From an uncultured Ectothiorhodospiraceae bacterium (GTDB lineage: Bacteria > Pseudomonadota > Gammaproteobacteria > UBA6429 > Thiohalophilaceae), in the NCBI GenBank assembly GCA_947259425.1, contig CAMYMO010000043.1, positions 1 to 5,047 on the forward strand: 5,047 nt of DNA. The letters are read 5' to 3'. The translations under genes and the position numbers were made by a program. Shown in pieces: positions 1 to 5,047 of the stretch (position 1 is the first letter of the stretch; each line of letters begins with the position of its first letter). The notes beneath the pieces are model-generated. The model was not told where the DNA came from, did no database searches, and saw only the letters and a list, made by a program, of their open reading frames with translations.

Positions 1-269
1 TCGGCTAAATCTTCATTTAAATTTAAAATACGCGCAATCGAACGGGAAATTTGTGCAACTTCAATCGAATGGGTAAGACGCGTCCGAAACATATCGCCTT
101 CGTGATTAACAAAAACTTGTGTTTTATATTCTAAGCGACGAAATGCGGATGAATGAACAATACGATCGCGATCGCGTTGATATTCAGAGCGATAATTAGG
201 GCCTGGTTCAACATGACGTCTTCCACGTGAACTGGCATCCGTTGCTGCATAGGGGGCTAATTTCGACAT
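1..269 (-). CDS. dgt: dGTPase-like HD-domain triphosphohydrolase, N-terminal part (3' end outside window)
   Basis: This reading frame starts at ATG 269-267 and runs off the low-coordinate end of the window after 89 full codons. The visible residues match the N-terminus of the deoxyguanosinetriphosphate triphosphohydrolase-like family: an SRGRR segment (residues 14-18), then YQRDRDRIVHSSAFRRLEYK (30-49), the TQVFVNHEGD segment (50-59) and RTRLTHSIEVAQ (62-73). H67 in that last motif is, from family knowledge, the first metal-binding His of the HD domain; the HD pair itself lies outside the window. Family members hydrolyse dGTP, and sometimes other dNTPs, to the deoxynucleoside and triphosphate in the cytoplasm. 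Only about a fifth to a quarter of a normal-length protein is visible, so an intact 3' end cannot be confirmed. The start lies one base after the aroB stop and lacks a clear Shine-Dalgarno sequence, which suggests translation coupled to aroB. Family assignment is firm; substrate specificity is not known. Confidence 0.93.
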   Translation of the reverse strand, partial: MSKLAPYAATDASSRGRRHVEPGPNYRSEYQRDRDRIVHSSAFRRLEYKTQVFVNHEGDMFRTRLTHSIEVAQISRSIARILNLNEDLA

Positions 270-270
270 C

Positions 271-1371
271 TTAGGTATTCGCGTGATGTGCAGTTATCGT
301 CTGTTTCAATAACTCAGGATCATAGCCCGCCGTTATCACTGACTCGCCGATGGCTTTGAGCAATACAAAACGTATTGCACCTGCTTCTACCTTTTTATCG
401 ACTGACATATATTTCATAAAAACATCAAAATCCATATTGCTGGGTGATCGCGTCGGTAATTGCGCTGCATCAATTATATTGTCGATCCGATGTACATCCG
501 CTTCCGTTAACATTGACATTCGACATGATAAGTCTGCAGCCATTAACATGCCCGTTCCAACCGCCTCACCATGCAGCCAGTTACCATAACCCGTCGCGGC
601 TTCGATTGCATGCCCAAATGTATGCCCAAGATTTAAGGTTGCGCGAACGCCGCCTTCTTTTTCATCGAGTGCAACCACTTCCGCCTTGTTCTGGCATGAA
701 CGCTCAATGGCATAGGCTAAAGCATCCGCATTGCGAGATAATAATTTCTGCATATTGGTTTCAAGCCAGCAGAAAAATTCGTTGTCGCGAATAAGTCCAT
801 ATTTAATTACTTCAGCAATACCCGCACTTAGCTGACGATCATCCAGTGTATTGAGTGTATCGGTATCGGCAATCACACACTGGGGCTGATGGAATGCACC
901 GATCATGTTTTTACCGAGCTCATGATTGACGCCCGTTTTACCGCCGACCGAGGAGTCAACCTGAGCTAATAATGTTGTTGGTATCTGGATAAAAGCGACT
1001 CCACGCTGATAGGTTGCCGCAGCAAAGCCCGTCATATCGCCAATCACACCACCACCGAGAGCAACCAATGTGCATTTTCGCTCGAATCGATTTTCGATTA
1101 ATGCATCAAAGATCTTATTAACAACCTCTAAATTTTTATACTGTTCTCCATCCGCTAGAATGCACGTATGTACATCATACTGGCTGAAAGTCTGCTTGAC
1201 CTTATCCAGATAAAGCGGCGCAATGGTTTCATTGGTCACAATCATCACTTGCTGCCCCACAACATAGGGCTCGATCAGTTCTTTTTGGCCGAGTAGATTC
1301 TTCCCGATATAAATGGGGTAGCTTCGCTCTCCAAGATCAACATTAAGTGTGTGCATAGGAATAAGGCTCAT
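271..1371 (-). CDS. aroB: 3-dehydroquinate synthase
   Basis: AroB converts DAHP to 3-dehydroquinate, the second step of the shikimate pathway to aromatic amino acids, folate and quinones; it is cytoplasmic and uses NAD and a divalent metal. At 366 residues it has the usual bacterial length. Visible motifs are the nucleotide-side segments LADGEQYK (72-79) and LVALGGGVIGDMTGFAAATY (102-121), then PTTLLAQVDSSVGGKTGVNH (131-150) and LGKNMIGAF (152-160). The metal ligands expected by alignment with the E. coli enzyme are present: E187 in AEVIKYG, H250 in LNLGHTFGH and H267 in NWLHGEA. No key residue is missing. The start is uncertain: ATG at 1371 gives five extra residues before M6 (ATG 1356-1354), and M6 is closer to where homologues usually begin. 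Neither start has a strong Shine-Dalgarno sequence; CTGG just upstream of 1371 is the best on offer. It follows aroK after 78 bases and is probably transcribed partly from a promoter in that gap. Confidence 0.97.
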   Translation of the reverse strand: MSLIPMHTLNVDLGERSYPIYIGKNLLGQKELIEPYVVGQQVMIVTNETIAPLYLDKVKQTFSQYDVHTCILADGEQYKNLEVVNKIFDALIENRFERKCTLVALGGGVIGDMTGFAAATYQRGVAFIQIPTTLLAQVDSSVGGKTGVNHELGKNMIGAFHQPQCVIADTDTLNTLDDRQLSAGIAEVIKYGLIRDNEFFCWLETNMQKLLSRNADALAYAIERSCQNKAEVVALDEKEGGVRATLNLGHTFGHAIEAATGYGNWLHGEAVGTGMLMAADLSCRMSMLTEADVHRIDNIIDAAQLPTRSPSNMDFDVFMKYMSVDKKVEAGAIRFVLLKAIGESVITAGYDPELLKQTITAHHANT

Positions 1372-1397
1372 TTGCCAGGTTGCTTATGAATCAGACC

Positions 1398-1427
1398 ATT
1401 ATAATATAAGTAAATTCAGCGTGGAAA
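1398..1427 (-). promoter_or_regulatory. Putative sigma70 promoter for aroB
   Basis: On the minus strand a perfect -10 hexamer TATAAT (1403-1398) lies 18 bases after TTTCCA (1427-1422), which matches four of six bases of the -35 consensus TTGACA. The surrounding sequence is AT-rich. Transcription would start near 1391, giving a leader of about 20 bases before aroB ATG 1371. The site sits in the 78-base gap between aroK and aroB, where a promoter makes sense. It is a pattern match only, and an exact TATAAT can occur by chance in AT-rich sequence. Confidence 0.5.
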
Positions 1428-1449
1428 TCGGCATATCACGAATGCTTCG

Positions 1450-1971
1450 TTAGTCCAGCTGTTTTATTTGCTTAAGTAAAATACTGGCAGTAGAACCACT
1501 ATTTTTACGCTGAGTGTCGAAAACGATATCAGCAACCTCTAAATACCAGGGCTCGCGCTCAGCGATAAGCGCACTCAACGTCACTCTTGGATCATCGGTT
1601 TGCAGTAAAGGCCTATTTTTGTCATGGGCTGTGCGACGTAACAACTCGCTGACATCCGCTTTGAGATAGACAACGATTCCCCGTTCCCGCAAAACACGTC
1701 GATTTTCCTCGCGAATGACCACCCCACCGCCTGTTGCCAGCACAATATTTGCTTTTTGGGTCAGACTAGCAATCATACTTTGTTCGCGCTGACGAAAACC
1801 TTCTTCGCCCTCAACATCGAAGATCCAGGGAATCGAAGCCCCACTTTTGGCTTCAATCTCATGGTCACTGTCCACAAACTCGTAATTCAGGAGCTTGGCA
1901 AGCTGACGGCCAATGGTGGTTTTACCGACCCCCATCGGGCCGACTAAAAATATGCTTTGTCCACGATTCAT
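1450..1971 (-). CDS. aroK: Shikimate kinase
   Basis: AroK transfers phosphate from ATP to shikimate to make shikimate 3-phosphate, the fifth step of the cytoplasmic shikimate pathway. The 173-residue length is typical of type I shikimate kinases. The P-loop GPMGVGKTT is at residues 11-19. Shikimate-contacting positions known in the family are present: D36 in VDSDHEIE, R60 in EEGFRQRE, the GGG turn at 81-83 and R139 in AEREPWY. The lid Arg is R120 in DKNRPLL. No catalytic residue is lost. The alternative symbol aroL is less likely given the position between pilQ and aroB. The ATG at 1971-1969 puts the P-loop at the normal distance from the N-terminus, but only weakly purine-rich sequence precedes it. 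The gene starts 40 bases after a terminator-like hairpin that follows pilQ, so it is either read through from the pil operon or has a very compact promoter. Confidence 0.97.
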   Translation of the reverse strand: MNRGQSIFLVGPMGVGKTTIGRQLAKLLNYEFVDSDHEIEAKSGASIPWIFDVEGEEGFRQREQSMIASLTQKANIVLATGGGVVIREENRRVLRERGIVVYLKADVSELLRRTAHDKNRPLLQTDDPRVTLSALIAEREPWYLEVADIVFDTQRKNSGSTASILLKQIKQLD

Positions 1972-2000
1972 GACTTATAGTAACAAAGAAAGTAGGGCAC

Positions 2001-2043
2001 AAAAACGACAAAACCTCCCCCATGCCGATGCACGAGGGAGGTT
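2001..2043 (-). terminator. Rho-independent terminator after pilQ
   Basis: Read on the minus strand, the sequence starting 12 bases after the pilQ stop forms a hairpin at 2043-2012. The arm AACCTCC-CTCGTGC pairs with GCATGGG-GGAGGTT around the four-base loop ATCG. That is 14 base pairs, two of them G-T wobbles. The hairpin is followed by an interrupted T tract, TTGTCGTTTTT (2011-2001). The plus-strand reading has no T run, so it would act on transcripts leaving pilQ. The break in the T tract suggests termination may be incomplete, which would let some transcription reach aroK. Confidence 0.8.
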
Positions 2044-2055
2044 ACGTGATTAGAA

Positions 2056-4188
2056 TTAAATAGTAATATCTTGTTTGATGATTTTCGGTGTAACAAAGAT
2101 CAGTAATTCACGCTTATCATCTTCTTCTGAAGTATTACGGAATAACCATCCTACAATTGGTATTTCACCTAATAACGGTACCCGGCTAACGGTATGGGAT
2201 TTTGTCTGTTCATAAACACCGCCCAGCACAATAGTCTCACCATTATCCACTAAAACACGCGTTTCAACTTCATTTCGGGTAATCGGTGGACCACCAGAGT
2301 TACCACCAATCAGTACTTCGTTGGCGAAGTCCGCTGTATCTTGCTTAACTTTTAGATCTAGATTAACACGATCATCTGGTGTAATTTGTGGTGTTACATC
2401 TAGCTCTAATAACACCTCTTTAAACGTTACTGTCGTGGTGGTAACACCATTCGCGATTTGCTGGGTAATATAGGGAATTTCATTACCCGTCAATATCCTC
2501 GCCTTATGCTGATTTGAGGTGATCACCTTCGGGCTCGATATGATCTCAGTCTGACCTTCTGCCTCCGCAGCAGACAGCTCTAAATCGATCAATGTACCAA
2601 AAGGCAGTTTACTTAAAGCAAGACCTATAACACCGGCCGCACCAGATACGGGTAAGTCGACGTTTAAACGATCAGGATAACCAGGTGTGATCGGAGTTTG
2701 TTGAGTTGCTCCAGCAGCTGATTCACCACTACCGGTAACGGCAAAGCGGTTGTTACCTGATGAACGTTCAGTTGCTACGCCAAAACGAACCCCTAAATCA
2801 TGAGTATAATTCGTGGTTACCAATACAATTCGGGATTCAATCAGCACTTGACGAACAGCAATATCCAACTCTTCTATCAATGCCACCACCGCATCGATGT
2901 TCCTTGCAGTATCCTGAATTAGGATCTTGTTGGTGCGCTCATCAAACGCCACGTTACCGCGCTCTGACAGTAATGAATTACCTTTCGCTTCCAGGATGGG
3001 TACCAACTCACTCGCCTTGGCATAATTGACTTGAATCGTCTCACTGATAACAGGAGCGAGCTCGACGACTTGTTTTGCCGCCTCAAGTTCTAATTTCTCT
3101 TGCGCGGCCAGATCGGCGATTGGTGCAACCAGCATCACATTACCTTTTTGACGCTTATCCAGACCTTTAGTCTTGAGAATAATGTCCAGCGCCTGATCCC
3201 AGGGTACGTTTTTCAATCTTAGGGTCACATTTCCGGTGACCGCATCACTGGTGACCATGTTGATACCGGTGAAATCCGCAATCAATTGCAGCACGGCTCG
3301 AACCTCAATATTCTGGAAATTAAGTGAAAGCCGCTCGCCAACATATTCTTTACGCTTTTTCTTAGCGATGGTTTCTTTTGGTTTAATGAATTTTTTAACA
3401 TCCAAAGTGATGCGGTTATCCGATTGATAACCAAGGTGTTCAAACACTCCGGCGGCACTCATCACCACGCGGACATCTTTGCCGTGTTTAAAGGCGTCGA
3501 CAGTTCGTACCGGCGTACCAAAATCAAGCACATCAAGACGGCGCTCAAGTTTTTCGGGCAAGGTAACATCTTGCAAAGTCACTATGACCTGATCACCACG
3601 GCGCATCATATCCATAACCGTATTCGGATTTGACACCGTAATGACAATTCGACCTTCGCCTTTCGAACCGCGACGAAACTGCACATCCTGTACGGTATTA
3701 CCACCACCACTTACCGGCACTAAATTTGAACTCCCAGTCGACGCTGCGGTAGCGGTTGATGAGGCACTGGCCGAGTCACCGAGATTGACAATAATCTTAT
3801 CGCCCCGTTTTTCAACGTTATACTGAGTTAAGCGGGCAAGGTTGATGACCACCCGAGTACGGCCACCGGCTTCAATCGCATTAATCGATCTTGCCAAACC
3901 AACGCCGACATCCAGGACTTTATCTTTTAATTTACTAGTGGTTCCTGGTAGATCCAGGGCGATACGCGCAGGATTATCTATGGTAAAACTACCTGGTTCC
4001 GGGATGTCACCCGACATATGCAGGGTCACCTCAAGCTGCTCACCGGCTATCGTTGAAAAGGTAATGTCATCAAGCGTTGATGCAGCGCTAGCCGAACTTA
4101 TCCCGGCAATTTGACTTACAACACATATGGCCAACACCGATAGTAATCGGTAATACGTATTCAATATGTTTTGCATACCCGTCTTCAT
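2056..4188 (-). CDS. pilQ: Type IV pilus outer-membrane secretin PilQ
   Basis: PilQ forms the multimeric outer-membrane channel through which type IV pili extend and retract, and often through which DNA enters during competence. The 710-residue protein is of normal size. It begins with a Sec signal peptide (about 1-36, hydrophobic core 15-30, likely cleavage after an ASA/SAA site). Two AMIN domains, which bind peptidoglycan in this family, span about 40-137 and 166-265. They are joined by a Ser/Ala/Thr-rich linker (139-154). A Lys-rich stretch (265-280) leads into the N0/STN domain (about 285-356) and an N1 domain (about 383-445). The secretin barrel domain runs from about 445 to 704, with the hallmark VPLLGEIPIVGWLFRN at 670-685 and LLIFVTPKII at 695-704. 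The start at 4188 is supported by AGGAG six bases upstream; M5 is a weaker alternative. It lies 16 bases after pilP. No disruption is seen. Confidence 0.97.
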   Translation of the reverse strand: MKTGMQNILNTYYRLLSVLAICVVSQIAGISSASAASTLDDITFSTIAGEQLEVTLHMSGDIPEPGSFTIDNPARIALDLPGTTSKLKDKVLDVGVGLARSINAIEAGGRTRVVINLARLTQYNVEKRGDKIIVNLGDSASASSTATAASTGSSNLVPVSGGGNTVQDVQFRRGSKGEGRIVITVSNPNTVMDMMRRGDQVIVTLQDVTLPEKLERRLDVLDFGTPVRTVDAFKHGKDVRVVMSAAGVFEHLGYQSDNRITLDVKKFIKPKETIAKKKRKEYVGERLSLNFQNIEVRAVLQLIADFTGINMVTSDAVTGNVTLRLKNVPWDQALDIILKTKGLDKRQKGNVMLVAPIADLAAQEKLELEAAKQVVELAPVISETIQVNYAKASELVPILEAKGNSLLSERGNVAFDERTNKILIQDTARNIDAVVALIEELDIAVRQVLIESRIVLVTTNYTHDLGVRFGVATERSSGNNRFAVTGSGESAAGATQQTPITPGYPDRLNVDLPVSGAAGVIGLALSKLPFGTLIDLELSAAEAEGQTEIISSPKVITSNQHKARILTGNEIPYITQQIANGVTTTTVTFKEVLLELDVTPQITPDDRVNLDLKVKQDTADFANEVLIGGNSGGPPITRNEVETRVLVDNGETIVLGGVYEQTKSHTVSRVPLLGEIPIVGWLFRNTSEEDDKRELLIFVTPKIIKQDITI

Positions 4189-4194
4189 GGTAAT

Positions 4195-4199
4195 CTCCT
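4195..4199 (-). promoter_or_regulatory. Shine-Dalgarno sequence of pilQ
   Basis: The minus strand reads AGGAG (4199-4195), then six bases, then ATG at 4188. This is the clearest ribosome binding site in the window and fixes the pilQ start at M1 rather than at M5. It lies entirely within the 16-base pilP-pilQ gap. Confidence 0.85.
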
Positions 4200-4204
4200 G
4201 ACTT

Positions 4205-4744
4205 TTACTCTGTTAACGCGAGCGAGGCCTCGCGTTCTACCCAACCGCCTGAACCGTTAGGAATAATTTCTTTTAATACGATATTAGATTCACTGATATT
4301 TAGGATCTCACCATAGTTTTTACCCAAGTGATTTCCTACGGAAACACGATGAATGGAATCATCCGGTGCCTGTACCAAACCCCAAAGGCTGCCGTCACGT
4401 TCCAGGTGTCCTACGAAAGCTAGCGAATCCAGCGGGAATGCCTCAAGTGCTTCACGCGATCGATTTTGATCGGGGGTTAGACCTGGTTCTGCCAATTCTT
4501 CAGACGGCTCGTCTTCATAAGGTGTAAATGGATCACGCAATTCAGCGGCGCCATAGACTTCAGACTCATATGTCTTAACTTCTGGTAAAGGTTCTATTCG
4601 TCCCTTGGTCTTTTGTTTTACGTCTTCAATATAGGCATCAAGATCACTGTGTTTCTGCGAACTACAAGCAGGCAATAAAGCGATTAATGCACCAAGCAAT
4701 AATACTTTGAAGAGAATCTTGTTTGTTTGTTGACTCTTAATCAT
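4205..4744 (-). CDS. pilP: Type IV pilus assembly lipoprotein PilP
   Basis: PilP is an inner-membrane-anchored lipoprotein of the PilMNOP alignment subcomplex. In the family its N-terminal part binds the PilN/PilO heterodimer and its C-terminal beta domain contacts the periplasmic domain of PilQ. The 179-residue length is normal. A lipoprotein signal peptide is visible: basic residues K3, K9 and K13, a hydrophobic core (about 11-24) and lipobox LPAC with the acylated Cys at 27. The family's LRDPF segment is at 69-73, within an acidic Pro-rich linker. The conserved PDQNRSREALEAFPLDSL block spans 91-108, followed by the beta domain FVGHLERDGSLWGLVQAPD (110-128) and VGNHLGKNYGEI (136-147). It starts 19 bases after the pilO stop, without a strong Shine-Dalgarno sequence, which fits translation within a compact operon. 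No anomaly is seen. Confidence 0.96.
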   Translation of the reverse strand: MIKSQQTNKILFKVLLLGALIALLPACSSQKHSDLDAYIEDVKQKTKGRIEPLPEVKTYESEVYGAAELRDPFTPYEDEPSEELAEPGLTPDQNRSREALEAFPLDSLAFVGHLERDGSLWGLVQAPDDSIHRVSVGNHLGKNYGEILNISESNIVLKEIIPNGSGGWVEREASLALTE

Positions 4745-4763
4745 AACTAATATCGACTATCGT

Positions 4764-5047
4764 TTAACGTCTACCCTTTTTCTTCTTGGATTGTCGCTGT
4801 TGCTGAATTTCCGTATCGTCCAGATAACGGTATGTTTTTGCTGTCACTTCCATGGTCAATTGCTGTGTCTTTTTATCATCAACAATGGAGATGTCATGTA
4901 AGGTCACAATCCGTGGCAGTGCAGCGACCCCACTTACAAAATTACCGAACTCATGGTAATCACCGGTCATTTTCATTTTTATCGGTAATTCCGCATAGAA
5001 CTCAATAAATTGTTCACCCTGCGGTTTAAATAATTGAAACTCAATCC
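4764..5047 (-). CDS. pilO: Type IV pilus inner-membrane protein PilO, C-terminal part (5' end outside window)
   Basis: PilO is a bitopic inner-membrane protein that pairs with PilN and, with PilP, links the cytoplasmic pilus motor platform to the PilQ secretin. The frame is open through the window edge, so the gene starts beyond 5047. The first Met at 4976 is internal: 23 further in-frame codons upstream encode family-typical sequence (IEFQLFKPQGEQFIEFYAEL). In all, 93 residues are visible. They correspond to the C-terminal ferredoxin-like periplasmic domain, with the conserved run YHEFGNFVSGVAALPRIVTL followed by HDISI, then YRYLDD and a basic tail ending KKKKGRR. The transmembrane segment and coiled coil expected near the N-terminus are not in view. 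The stop is 19 bases before pilP. Confidence 0.95.
   Translation of the reverse strand, partial: IEFQLFKPQGEQFIEFYAELPIKMKMTGDYHEFGNFVSGVAALPRIVTLHDISIVDDKKTQQLTMEVTAKTYRYLDDTEIQQQRQSKKKKGRR

Noticed and set aside
163..176. Overlapping GCGATCGC-type palindromes resembling the HIP1 repeat of cyanobacteria
   Set aside because: The bases encode the conserved RDRDR motif of the dGTPase family, and the octamer is not repeated elsewhere in the window as HIP1 would be. The protein sequence is enough to explain it.
350..794. Plus-strand open frames opposite aroB (350-589 and 444-794)
   Set aside because: They lie opposite a fully intact aroB, encode no recognisable domain and have no ribosome binding site that stands out. 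They are antisense shadows.
1438..1450. Small hairpin ACGAA-TGC-TTCGT at the aroK stop as a terminator
   Set aside because: A five-base-pair stem of moderate GC with no T tract after it is too weak to call a terminator.
2760..4114. Several plus-strand open frames of 61-90 codons opposite pilQ
   Set aside because: The minus-strand PilQ frame is complete with all family domains. The opposing frames have low-quality, family-less translations and are antisense shadows.
4457..4472. Inverted repeat CGATC-GATTTT-GATCG as a possible operator or hairpin
   Set aside because: It is only five base pairs, lies inside pilP, and falls in the codons for the conserved PDQNRSRE block.
4764..4976. A short 70-residue gene starting at ATG 4976
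   Set aside because: The same frame is open to the window edge and its upstream codons encode PilO-family sequence, so the Met is internal to a truncated pilO.

Overview
The window is a stretch of ordinary, densely packed proteobacterial chromosome. Every gene lies on the minus strand, so transcription runs from high to low coordinates: pilO (5' end outside the window), pilP, pilQ, aroK, aroB, and the first 89 codons of a dGTPase-like gene (3' end outside the window). The order pilO-pilP-pilQ-aroK-aroB and the close similarity of the proteins to gammaproteobacterial families point to a gammaproteobacterium with type IV pili and moderate GC content by eye. I cannot place it to order or genus from this sequence.

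Region 2056-5047 holds the end of a pilMNOPQ-type operon. PilO and the lipoprotein PilP form the periplasmic alignment subcomplex that connects the inner-membrane pilus machine to the outer-membrane secretin PilQ. pilM and pilN would be expected just beyond position 5047. Gaps between these genes are 16-19 bases, as in a single transcript. A long hairpin with a T-rich tail (2001-2043) lies 12 bases after the pilQ stop and probably ends most pilus transcription.

Region 271-1971 holds two shikimate-pathway genes, aroK (shikimate kinase) and aroB (3-dehydroquinate synthase). A consensus -10 box in the 78-base aroK-aroB gap suggests that aroB has its own promoter. The dGTPase-like gene starts one base after the aroB stop, so it is probably translated from the same message. 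In the Escherichia coli version of this locus (hofMNOPQ-aroK-aroB) the genes after aroB are damX and dam.

There is no mobile element, CRISPR array, RNA gene or broken gene, and no stretch over 300 bases without a gene. I found no sign of an undescribed system. The points worth a second look are regulatory: how aroK is transcribed past the hairpin, the aroB promoter, and the tight aroB-dGTPase junction.
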